A stretch of DNA of 64,000 bases from Nereocystis luetkeana (Eukaryota > Sar > Phaeophyceae > Laminariales > Laminariaceae): NCBI GenBank assembly GCA_031213475.1, contig JARUPZ010000018.1, positions 8,196,406-8,260,405 on the forward strand, given 5' to 3'. Position numbers and translations under genes: made by a program. Under the pieces are notes generated by a model. The model made no database searches, had not been told where the DNA came from, and worked only from the letters and a program-made list of their open reading frames with translations. Below, in pieces: positions 24,997 through 37,880 of this stretch (its first letter is position 1; each line of letters begins with the position of its first letter).

Positions 24997-25651
24997 CTCC
25001 AGGCCTTCCAGCCGCCGCCGCCGCAGCCGCTCCTCGGCGACCGTCGGAGGGCGACTAACCGCACCGCTCTGCTGCGACTCCGCGCGGTTGATGTTCACCG
25101 CGGCTCCCCCCGGAGTGTCTGACACCGACCGTACCTGCAGGGCCGGCACCAATGGTACATCCAAAAAGCTGTTGCTCACGGTGGGTGCCGTATCTGACGT
25201 CACCCCCGCCGCCCCAACCCCCATACTCCCCATACTCCCACCCGCACTCATACCCGCACTTGCACCGCCCCCAGACACCCCTATCCCCACCATCTGCGCC
25301 CAGGTCATCCCCGGGCTCATGCCGGAAGACCCCGCCTGCGGCCCATGGCTTAACCGAGAAGTCGAGCTAGCGTGCATCTCGGGGACGTGCGAGAGATCTC
25401 TCGGCTGCTGCTGAGCGAACATGGGAGGATGCGTGCCCCAGGGCTGATTGAGGAGTTCCGGTGGAGGCAGAGGCGGGGGTGGCGGCGGGGGTGGCGGTGG
25501 GTGGTGCTGGTGGTGCTGGTGGTGCTGGAGAGGCTGGTGAGGAGCGCCGTGCGGCACGTATCTCATCAGGGGCCCCGGCGGCGCGTCCCTCCCGGGAGGG
25601 ATATACCCAAATAAGGAAGGTTCTGGCGGGGGCGGAGGTGGTGGTGGTGGT

Positions 25652-25702
<51 letters not shown>

Positions 25703-26088
25703 GGCACACTCGGGCCGGCAACGAAGTGGCTGTGCGCGGGGGGCGTGGCCGCCCTGGCAATATCGGACTGCACCATCGCCCCGGTTGTGGGAGAGGACAG
25801 CGCGTCCCACGCACTGGTCACCTGCGGCCCCAAGCTCACCGTTCTCACGATGTCGCCGGTGGGGTGATGTCGATGGGGAATGCCTACCGTCAGGGCCGAT
25901 ACACGCCGCAGCGGCTGTGGTTGTTGCTGCTGCTGCTGCTGCTGCTGTTGATGTTGCTGTTGCTGCTGCTGCGGCTGCGGCTGCTGTTGTGGCTGTTGCT
26001 GCTGTTGCTGCTGCTGCGGGTGCTGTTGCTGCTGTTGCTGCTGCAGTTGTTGCTGTTGTTGTTGCAGCTGCGGGCGTAGCTGCTGTTG

Positions 26089-26119
<31 letters not shown>

Positions 26120-29100
26120 GGCTGCTGCGGCTGCTGCTGCGGCTGCTGCTGCGGCTGCGGCTGCGGATGTAACTCCACAGGTAGCAGCTTTCTCCCTGCA
26201 GGAAACGCCGAAGCCGACGAGGAACTCGCGCCACCCGACCCGTTCGAGGCGGGCACCGACCGCGCCATGTCGAAGCCAAGGTCAACAAGAACCGGCGCCG
26301 CGGTGGCGAGCCCATCATCAGCTCCCTGCCCACCCGCCCCCCCCCGCGCAACCACCTGCGCCGGCGAAGATCCCGATTGCATCGCTACCGCCGGCACCCC
26401 CACCACCGCCGTCGATGTGGCGGGCGCCCTATCACCGAAACCCGAGAACAGCATCGCCCGAGGCTGTCCAGCCGCCGCCATCCCACGTTCCGTGGCCGCA
26501 GCTGCCGGCGCCGCCGCTACCCCCATACCAGCTGCCGCGAATGGGACATTCTGGCCCGCGGTCGCCGGAACGAAGCCGTTAGGCGGCGAGCTGGTGCCGT
26601 TACGGCCGACGTCCCCGCCGTGCTCCGGCATCCATCCTTGGCGGTCAAGCGCCTCGGAGGGCAGCGGCAACACGACCGTTGTCGACGCGCCGTCCCACCT
26701 CGCGCTGCCGCCTACGCCGCCACCACCACCACTACCACCACCACCGCCACCCCCTCCACCACCTCCACCAACACCTTCGCTGCCACCACCACCACCAACA
26801 CTACCACTACCACCAACACCACCAACACCACCAACACCACCAACACCACCACCGTCAATACCACCACCACCACCACCACCACCACTACCGCCAACACCAC
26901 CAGCACCGCCGCCGCCGCCACCGCCGACACTACCGCCGGCACCGACAACGCCAACCCCCATCCCGTTCCCCGCGTTAACCAGATGGGGACCGGGGGACAT
27001 CGGCCCCCTCACATTCGGCCGAGGCCTGCGGGCGGTCGGAGCGAGGAGCGTGGGGCTCGATGTCGGGGACGCTGCCGCTACTGGCGATGTCTCCGCGGCG
27101 CCCATGGTCTGAGGGCTGGGGTTAGTAGGGTCCACGCGGTCGATGCGGAGCCGGCGGACAGCCTCCATGAGGCAGTGCTCTAGGGTATTCCGGGCGTCGG
27201 GGTCCGGACTTAATTGTGCAAAAAATATACCAGCCAAAGATGCGTGAGGTGCAGAGAAGCGGACGAAAACATAGCAACGGAGGAGGACGGGGGGTGAGTG
27301 GGTGGGTGGTTTGGTGGTCGGGTGGGTGGGCGGGTGGGTTTATACGTAAGTAGGGGTGGCGGTTTCGTGGGTGGGTGGGTGGTTGGGTGGATGGGCAGAG
27401 AAGGGGGAAGGCAACCGGGGGATACAAAAAAAAAATAACGGATTGAGAGAGTTGACGAAAAAAAACAAGCACAACGTGAACGACGGAATAATAGAACTAC
27501 ATACTTAGATCACAACCCCTGAACGTGCTCGGTTGGTGCATCCCTGGCCTCTCAGAGCTCCCACTTCCAAACCGCCTCCTTTCATTACTTGCCGGACCTT
27601 TCCAGCAGTTCTGTGTTTTCTCGGTAATTTCTTCCTTTTTTCGTCTTTCGTTTCCTGTGCGTGCGTGTTCTCCGAACACGGCATCGCGGGAGGACCCGGC
27701 ACCGTCGAGGGTGCCAGCGGGTGCTGGCGGGTAGAGGGGGGGTTGCAAGGAGCGCGGTCGCCGCTTTCGTGCCTAGGCGTCGCGTGTGCCTCGAGACACG
27801 AGGGATGCATGAACGGGCTTTGTCTGGCTTCGATTTATGATTGTTGATAGAGTATGTACGAGTGTATAAAGGTCGTTCGGGACGGCAAGATAATATTCAA
27901 GCGGTGCTTATTTTTGCGACCACGCTGAAGTTGAAAGAGAGAGGTGTGCAGTTTGAACACCAACGTTATCGAGCTGGCGAACGACGGCCACGGTGAGCAC
28001 CGGGCTTCACGCGGGGCGGGCGACGGGGCTGATTGCGGCAGAGAGTGATAAAAGCTTTACCCGGACCGAATCGGTAGCGAGGTGGTCGCGAGAGGGGCGG
28101 GCGGCGTACGAGGCTGAGAGAGCTCTTCTGTGCGATTTTTTCTTTTCTTCTTTTCGACCGGGTGTAAGGTGTTCCAATCAGGCAGAAAAAAATTACACGA
28201 GAGGGGACGGGGATTTTTTTTTCTTTCCGAGTTTTCGGTTTCATTTTCATTGTTTTTGCTGCTGTGCCGTGCTGTGTTTTCGCTTTCTTCGTGCATACAG
28301 TACAGACATAGAGCATATCGAAAGAAGAAAATATGTACAGACAGTAGTACACTACCTGGGGTGTATGTACGTACGTACGACATCCGCGAGGCCAAGCGTA
28401 TATGTGGCACCCAAGCTGACGTCGGAGCTGTTTTTTCCTGACGCATGGCGGCGGGGCTCTTGGCATTATCAAGTCGCCGGTTTGCAATTACGATCCTTGA
28501 AACCACTAAACTCAATCTTGGACCTCTGTTCGCTTCGCATAATTTGATGTACTGTTTTCCTTCCTGAGCGAGCGTAGCGGGCGGCGTAGGCCGCCCGCGG
28601 AGCGAAGCGCCTTGTATGAGATATGATACAAGCGTCACATTGGTTGACTCCACCAAACGTTTGAGGCCCACACCCGACGCATGTCTTTCTCTGCGGGATC
28701 ACAGCCGATTCGGCCTTGTAGGAGAGTGGGGGGAGGCGCGGGGGGGGGGGGGGAGGGGGGGAGGGGGGGAAGCAGCACTTTTTCGGGCTACGCGGCGAGA
28801 CCACGTGCGCGGCAAGCACCGATCACGCGGGGGGGGGGCGCCATCTGCCCCCATCCCTGCACACGTCAAATGTCAGCCGCCTCACGTACCTTTATTAGGT
28901 TGTGCGTTTAATACTCCCACGACTATTTACACCAGAACGCAATTCCTGTTGCACCACCACTGATGCTGTACCTATTATATGTGCGGGTAAAATACGTACT
29001 GCTATGCCCGGTACAGGGTACTACAATTGTATGGATATAAGAGTCGTACATATTATAGCATACCACTGGTACGTACCAGGTACTGCTGAATTCGGCCTAC

Positions 29101-32100
29101 AGATAGTATACTGATACTGCTGTGTACGGTACAAATATGGCGATGGAGGTGAAAAATCACGTTCGATGTTGATTTCGGTTTCTGCGGGGACCTGATAGAT
29201 GCCCTTATGGACCATAGTAGCCGGTCGCCCCGGTGGTTCAAGTGGTTAACCTCGAATTCTACTTGTGTGAGTCCTGGGTTCGAGCCCCAGGTGGGTCGGA
29301 CTTTGACTTTATTTGCAAAAATAAAAAAAAAGGATTCAATTGTTGAGAGCGCCTTGCAGCGTGGGTAGGCACAATTCGATGCGAGTCGACGAGGGAAGAA
29401 AAGGCTGAAATCTTCTCGCGATAAAAATGATGGCACGTACCGTAGCGGGAAGGGTGGAGAAGAGCCTGCTATGTGACCCCGGATCTGAGTTACGAGTTGG
29501 AAGGAGAGAGTAGAAGATGTGCAAAGATCATGAATGGGATGAGAAACAAAAAAAAAAAAAAAATAGAGCGTGCATGCAGCACAGGCAAGTAAGAGCGACC
29601 AAGGGTGGGTGGATTATCTCCATCTCTACCCACCGGAAGAAAAAAAAAAAAAAAAACTGTAATCTTGGGGGCAAGATCCGTCCCCTCGGTTTTCGCCTTC
29701 GAATGGGTGTACCTTGGTATGATACTTACTTACACTAATAACCCTTTTAGAACCGCAGTCCCGATTTAGGGACAAACTACTTGAAATTTGAGTGGATTGT
29801 CCCCCAAAATGAGACTGCAGTTCTAAAAGGGTTAATAGCGAGGCGGAGAAACTGCACGTGCATGAAAGGCTCTTCAGAACTGAACGTAACTACAATACCA
29901 CGGCTCTATGTATCTTTGGCAAGTATAGCAGAAGTGCCTATAGATATGATACGTACTGGTATGACCTTCGTGCACGGTACCTACGTGATGGAATCAGGGT
30001 GTGAAATGGGCCTCCGGCGGCTCCTGCGGAGGGCTGCATACTGCACCACAAAAGGGGAGCAGGGTGCCAAAGGAAAATCAAGAACCTTGCACGTACGAGT
30101 ATACACGTGTAATTTCTCCGCTGGTGCTTTTTACACTGTGTTATGTACGATGCACACCACAACAACAAAAAAGTGTTAGATTTTTTCAAGAGACCTACCA
30201 TACACACTCCGTGTATGCATCGCGCGCGCGATGGAAGCATCACACGCAGCTAGCTTGCGAAAAACAGTTTCGAGAAAACAAAAAAACAAAAAACGATTCT
30301 CACAGCGGCAGTAGCAGAGGTGTTTTTGTTTTGTTTCCTTCTCTTCCATCAAATATCACAGAACAAACAAATCCACAATGTTATTAACCCCTTTAGAACC
30401 GCAGTCCCGTTTGGGGACAAAACTACTTGAAATTTGACTGGATTGTCCCCAGAACGGGACTGCGGTTCTAAAAGGGTTAACAGCAGTGATATGATACTGA
30501 AGTATTATTATTTGTTATTACGGGGAGGGACCATAGTAAATAGGACCATATTTTGTTCAAAAAAATAAGGAAATAAATAGGTTTTTGTGTATACCGTAGG
30601 TCCTATTTACTACGGTCCCACGTAATAGTGAGCGTACCTGGCTGAACCAAATACTAGGGTAGGTAGGTACCATAGTGCTCAGGACCCACCATGCCCACAA
30701 AAAACCTACATACTCCAGAATTTGTCAATAAACATACCGGTATTTGGTCCTCATTACTACTGCGGGGGGCCATAGTAAATAGGACCTACGGCACACACAA
30801 AAACGACTATATTTGCCTATTTTTACAAACAAAATTTGGCCCTATTTACTATGCCCCCCCCCGCAATATGTTCTCTCATACCAAGGTATTAATATTACGG
30901 GGGACCATAGTTAATAGGACCTGTGGTATGCATAAAAACCTATACAAGGTATATTTAACCATGTTTACTAACAATACTTGGTCCTATTAACTATGGCCCC
31001 CCGTAATAGTAGTTAATGGTCTATCCCAGCTATAGGTAACACATCATACTTCGTACCAGGTACCTGGCTGAACCAAATACCAGGGAAGGTGGTAGGTATC
31101 ATAGTGCTCAGGACCCACCATGCCCACAAAGGTATATATACTCGCCGCGAAACAAAATACGGCAGGAAATACGAGTACGGCGTTCATAGTATGTTGCTTC
31201 GAATAGTGCCTGGTATTTTTTGCCATACGAGGAAAAAAAGTGGGGATGGGTTCTTCCCCTCGACGAGAAACCCGCCGATTCATGTTACCCACAGCCAGTG
31301 GTGTCATACAGTAGCTTGCCGCTGCGACTCTTCGCCTCGGCTGCGATCCTACCGTCGACTACACTAGTTTCAGGCATCGGCCAGATCATCTTGCAGATCA
31401 TCCAACAGATCATTCCCCCCAGGTACTTCACGATTCAGACATTCAAGGGTAGATGCATTCCCGATATGTGTGATCTGTACGATCTGTATGATCTGTATGA
31501 TCCAGCTCAGGTAGCCCGGGTGGGAGAGGCATACGATCTGCACGGTCGATCTAGCACATTGCTCCCTGGGTTGGATACGTATGATTGAACAAGATAATCC
31601 TGCACAATATCTTGCAACGGCAGGGTACGATCTAGATGATCGACCTGTAGATAGATAGATCGTGAGATGTCCGGCGCGTGAACAGGTCATAATCTGTACA
31701 CCAAGGGCGCTTTTAGTATGCTAGGAAATCTTGCGGATATGGTATGAGCGTCGATACTAAACGTACCCGACTACCCAGGTGTAGCAGCCAAAACATCACA
31801 TTACCTTAGGTGGAGACGGGTATGGTAATAGGGGGCTGTACCCGGATGGGAACACGGGTATAAACCCGCGTAAGTAGATATGTGGCGCTACCCTAAACAA
31901 TACCCGACTACCCGAGTATATTATCGAAAATAACATACCTGGTAAGTAACAGGTAACCAGGGAATACGTAGCACCAGTATTATATACTGTACGACGGGTA
32001 TGACATTATGGGGCGGTAACATCGGTACAATATACCCGTTGGCAGGTTATGCCCGCACAGAAGGCGTGAGCGACCGTCTCCGTGCCGGCCTCTGCAAACT

Positions 32101-35100
32101 GTGCAAGCCCCGACGCATGACAGCACGGCAACCAAGAATAGTCACATACCACCAATCTGAGCGATAATGTAAGGCATTTTTAGCCTTCATCTTCATGCCT
32201 AAACGCTCCTTATGATTCCGTCCAGAGCTGCACATACCATACGAGTACGATACACAAAACTATTGGTCGAATCTGGTATGTCCTGGTATGATATCATACG
32301 TCGTACGTACGAGACTCCTACTATTAATAGCAGACTACGTGGTAAAATACTCGTAGCCATTTTGTCGAACAAAAATGAAAAAATCAAAAGAAAAAAAAGG
32401 GCTAATATTAATACTGTCGTAGACGTGTGTAACTACAGTAGACTAGACCACTGCGGCATTATCACACCAGGTATCATATGTAGCACAGATTCTCGTTACG
32501 TACGATATGATAAAACCGCGCCCCGGAGATGTTCGTGCAAATCACACTCGTATACAGTACCAGGTGACACCTTCAAGCACCGCCGGTTTCGGGGGCAAAG
32601 TTCGGTTGGAATTAGTACTGCAACAACAATGATCATATGATAATGCTTGCCGTTAGTATAGGTATTGATAGTATACTACACGGCGGCACCTGTTTAGAGG
32701 GGTCGTTGAGCGGATTGGGGCGGCGGGGGACTGGCGGCCGGGCGAGACACACAGGCCTCTCTCGTTCTTCTGCGACGTCCACCTGCTCGGAACGTCAGCC
32801 AGCGTTAGCAAGCGGGTCGCACGAGGACAGGGGTCGCACGAGGACAGCGACAACAAACAGGCATCAGAGGGGCGCCGGGGTGAACCACCGACTAGAACAG
32901 GCGAGGAGGACATTTGATATGGTTGACGATCGATTGATGCGGGAGAGCATCAAGAACAAAGAACAGGAGGAGTGCGACGTGGTAGCTGCAGAATAGTTGA
33001 AACGGACTTGACTCGAACCCCCAACCCTGACCCTAGCTGAACCTGAACCTGAACGCTTGGCAGAGAAGCTCTCGAAAAAATGGTGTAAACGGTAAGAGGC
33101 TGTGAGTTTGGCTGGCCATTTTGACCGTTTCACTGTGCAGTAGTACCGCAGTGACCACGTACCTTAATGTGTGTCTCTAGTTCCAAGTGTTTTGTTCCCG
33201 AAACGGGAGTGAGTGAGTACAGTCCCGAGCGGTTCGACTCTTTTAGGCCCACAGTCCCGTTTTGGGGACAAAATACTTGGAATTAGAGTGGTTGGTCCCC
33301 AGAACGGGACTGCAGCTCTAAAAGGGTGAAGCCGCCGACTGCCTGCTACTCACGAGTGCAGTAGTTATTGGCTGGCCAGGTATGGGCGTAAACAGGTAGT
33401 TTGGTGTGTACCAATTTGCGACGGAGTTCTGTATCTCCCTGCCTGACTGGCGCATTTCGTACTTGAATTGTGTATTATACCGATGAGGGCTACATGTCAG
33501 TGGTTGACTTCGCCGCCCAACCAATAACCAGAACTTTTAAAGGGTAATATTGAACCTCGCGGGTCGGGTCGGGTCGGGTCGGGTCGGGCCGGGCCGGGTC
33601 GGGTCGGATCGGGTCCGGTTGGGTCGGATCGGGTCGGGCCGGGCCGGGCCGGGCCGGGTCGGGTCGGGTCGGGTCGGGTCGGGTCGGGTCGGGTCGGGTC
33701 GGGTCGGGTCGGGTCGGGTCGGGTCGGGTCGGGTCGGGTCGGGTCGGGTCGGGTCGGGTCGGGTCGGGTCGGGTCGGGTCGGGTCGGGTCGGGTCGGGTC
33801 GGGTCGGGTCGGGTCGGGTCGGGTCGGGTCGGGTCGGGTCGTTGGTCAGGGTGACGGTCGGGTCGGGTCGGGTCGGGTCGGGTCGGGTCGGGTCGGGTCA
33901 GGATGAGCCGTCACGCTGACCCGACCCGACCCGACCCGACCCGTAATATTTTGAAGACCTCCTAAACCCGACTCGCGGAAAAGTCGTCACCCGTCAAGAG
34001 CCCTGCCAGTAATACTAATATTAATACGATCGTACAAACCAGCTGTGAAATTCAGCCGAGGCATGGCCTACTTACAGGCAGTGCCCGATATTATGAGATG
34101 CCAATGTCACAATGACGAGGCTGCGTCCGCCCGGGACGGTTTGCCTCACCCAAGACAAAGGCCTCACCCAAGACAAATAGCCAGGCATGTTAAGACTCAA
34201 GTGTATACCTGGTACACCACTCACGTGTTCATGCTCTCCACCAGCGCGTGCGACGCTACCCTCCGCACCCTCTCCGCCTCCGCCCTCCCAAGAGGCGCCA
34301 CCGCCGAAGAGACGTTCTTTTCCACCAGCGCCAGGTACACAAACGCCTGCTCAGGGGTTTCACAGGGTGGACGGACGGAGGTAAAGGGACACGTGACATA
34401 CAAACGCCCAAGACATACTCGCGCACTGCTTGTGGTAAAATAACCGAAACTCGACACCCGCTACAGGAGGTTGTACGGACAGATGGCCAAAATAAGATAC
34501 GTGCAATAGATAGTACTGCAACATAAACCTGGTGCAAGTTATACCAGAACCTTATATGTATGTACAAAGTTGGCGCCACTTCCTAGTGCACTCGTCCCGA
34601 AAAAATGGTGGGCGCAGCTGTAACCAGAGACTTGCAATGCCGGTATCCGTTTCTCAGCGTTTCTCGTCTCAAAATCATATGCGGTTCTCGACAAAAATGC
34701 GGTTTCGGGATGATGTGCTGGCCCTCGGTGGAGAAGGAAAGCCTTCTCCATGTATAACGGAAACCCCTATTTTGGTGGGATTTCAAAAAGGGGATGATTG
34801 CGGTCCATCCCCTGGTTTACCGCCTCGCCGCCTTTTTCAGCTTCGGTTCTTGCGAGAGAGCGGGTTTCCGACAAGAATTTATAGCCAGTTTGCGGTACTT
34901 TACCGGTACGTCCGCTCTTTGAATTTGCGGCAGCACACATCCTTGGATGCAATGGCGTCGCCCTGCCGTCACATACACGTGGGCGATGTCGCAAACCGTC
35001 ATATGTTCTGTGCGTTTTCTGTTTCCTCTCTTCTTCCCTCCTCAACTCTCTTAAGTGCCCAAAAGGGGAAGCTTAGAGCCGTGAGTGGGCCCGACTCAAG

Positions 35101-37838
35101 TCGCCGACTGGTTCGTAGTCGGACGAATCATTAATATTAGTCGTTTCCCGGAGGTGCCGACTACTATCCGACTTACTGGGTTGGGTTTGCATGCTTGTAG
35201 GAAGGATTGTTGAAATTCGGGATACATTTTTTTATTTTGGGGGGGGGGGGGGGGGGGCGGGGCCCCCTACGGACAGATAGGTTGATTTGGACCCCTCCGC
35301 TCGCCTGACGTAAGCCGGCAGCTCGGCTCGCCAGCAGCTGGCTTCGCAGGGTGACTTGCCGACTAGAGCCAGCCGGTTGGCTAACGGTACCTACCGACTA
35401 GATATTTAGTCCTGAAATCATGTCGACTCAGATCTCTATTAATCGTCAAGAGGAATGGTACATGGTGAATGGTGAATGCATGATACCTGGTGTCTACATA
35501 TTAATAGCAGTTTCTAGATTCGTACACAGTAATGTTATATCTACTAGTGCCGGTACATATGCTCCAGTTAACAATGCCGGCACTATATGTAGCGGCAACC
35601 GCCACTATTGACAGCACACAGCCACACTGGTCCATCCCACATGCGCTCAGCGATGTCAAAGGCGCCATAACCGGCACCACTCAGCCGGCACTATAGAGGA
35701 GCCATACTAAATAGGACCAAACATTGTTAACAAAAAAAAGCGAAGTATATAGGTTCTTGTGTGTACCGTAGGTCCTATTTAATATGGCCCCCGTAATACT
35801 ACTGCGTGAGAAAAGATGCGCGGGTGGCACGCGTGGTCGACTCAGAAATAGGCATTTTTTTCACTGGTTTCCTCTCCGGCTTCCTCTCCTCGCCCCTCTC
35901 CACTCTCAACTTCCATCACGGGGCGAACAAGCCATACCTGGCATCTGGCACCTGGTATTGGGACCCAGGTACCGTCTTATCACCCCGGGTGATAGGAAAA
36001 GACGCCCCCTGGCACAAATTTCCGAACGGGGTTTCTCCAAACCATGTCTTAAGGGGGGCACCCAACAAAAATGGTGGCTTTGTAAAGGTCTGGAAGAAGT
36101 AGTTCCATATATATATATATAATAGACGCATCCCTGGGCGTTCGCGCCTTCCCCCATTGCCCAGAAAAAAACAGGTTCGAAAATAGGCCGAGCGGGGGGA
36201 GGGGGTGTACTCGATAGGAGAGATGTACTCGATCTCATGCATGGCCGTAGTCGTATGACCATAGACCCTCGCATCCCTACAATGCCGGGACGGAGGGGGG
36301 GGGGGGGGGAGGGGCATACTCATTTGCTGCTTGCCCAAGTCATTTGACCATTGACCACGCATCCCTTTCGAGACGGAGCACCGTTCCTACTTCTAAAAGA
36401 GACACCTCCAACATTTGGGCGCTCATTTACGTTGTTTCCATATATTCCATAGAAACTTTTTGCCAATATTATCCCCTTTCTGTTGGCCGCCTGTGGCCAC
36501 CATCTATCTCCTAGGAGAGCGATCGTTTTCTCGCTGCTATCTAGTGTACCAAACTCCTCCATGTCACAATCGTCTTATTTCCCTCCTATCCTCTTCTAAT
36601 ACATCCCGTTCCTCCGTGTACGTTTCGCGTTCTCCCATGTGAGTCACTCTCTATTGCTTTGCCACACGGGCACATCTGTGCATCTACTTCCTCCCCCCGG
36701 CTACTGGTATACTCGTACCTCTTTCTTCTTTCCGGCAGGTCCAGGTCACCTACACGAAATCGCAGTTTCAGCCTTTTCGCCAAGCCCATTTGGCCCTGCA
36801 AAACTACGTTTTCATCCCTCTTCCTTCGCTCAACCCACCGTATATTTGTAAGTGTTTTTCCGAACTCACCTTGTTTCTAAGCGCTGACCTTTCCCTTCTT
36901 TCTGTCATTTCTTCTACTTCTAGCTTGTACCTCCCAAACTTCCCGGCGGACATCACGTCTTCTTGGTTTCCCCCTATATCCTCCGATGCTTTCTCAACTA
37001 CGCCATCCCACCTTATTCCAGCTCGCCCTTTTGCTACGTACTCCCTTACAGTTCTATCAACTATGGCTGGCAACCTCTTTTTAGGCATGTTCCTTACTCT
37101 GTACCAGGTACTTCTCAGGTCTCTAATTGTCGTTCGTGGGTGCATTCCCGGTTCTGCTCTTGCCCCTTTTAGAACCGCAGTCCCGTTTTGGGGACAAACC
37201 AGTCAAATTTCAAGTATTCTGTCCCCAAAACGGGACTGCGGTTCTAAAGGGGTTAATACTGCTGTACTACTAGTCGTACTTGAGCATATTTGGATGTTTT
37301 TAGCTGCTGCTGTCTGTAGTGTTTCCAACTGTTTTACGAGCTTCGCGTTCCCTTCTTATAATTCTCCTGCATATTCCAGCTTTGGTGCTATCACATTCAT
37401 CAGGGTACATCTCTCAATCCTAGCATCCAGGTGCGAGTCTGTTAGGATCGCATCCATCTTGCCTGCGAGTGGTTTACCCTTTCTTATTACTTTTTGCTAG
37501 ATGTGTATCCCAAGAGCAGTATTTGGATATCTCTAGGCGAACGTACGTATACTGGTCTACGATCGGCAATTAATCTTCTCCCCACTTCCAACTGAAATTT
37601 ACCGGGTTCACCTTATCTCCGTTACAAGCAACTACGTACTGCGCATTTCTTGACGTTCGCCATCACCCTCCCTTTCCTAGTGTATGCTATTAATAGCGCC
37701 TTCTCTCTTTGTTTCTGGAATCCTTCGGGCGTTTCTGGTATCCCCACGAAGTCATCCGCAAACATCAATCCCGACACCATATCTTCCCCTACCGTGACTC
37801 CCAGTATTGCTGCTTCGACTGCTACTATCAGGTCGTTA

Positions 37839-37880
<42 letters not shown>

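Noticed and set aside
25461..27183. Plus-strand Ala-, Pro- and Thr-rich frames opposite the giant exon
   Set aside because: Antisense reading of CAG, GGT and GTT repeats. The minus-strand frame has phase-matched splice sites on both sides.
28570..28620. GCGAGCGTAGCGGGCGGC hairpin as a bacterial terminator
   Set aside because: The context is eukaryotic; it is a short GC-rich inverted repeat with no following T tract.
29227..29300. Functional tRNA gene
   Set aside because: A and B boxes and T-arm are present, but the acceptor stem does not pair and it is followed by a SINE body and A tail in two copies.
33550..33906. RVGSG repeat protein
   Set aside because: Direct translation of the (GGGTC)n array, with no start context or flanking exons.
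36790..37500. Plus-strand 236-codon frame
   Set aside because: Antisense to the LINE; the minus strand carries recognisable reverse-transcriptase-family blocks.
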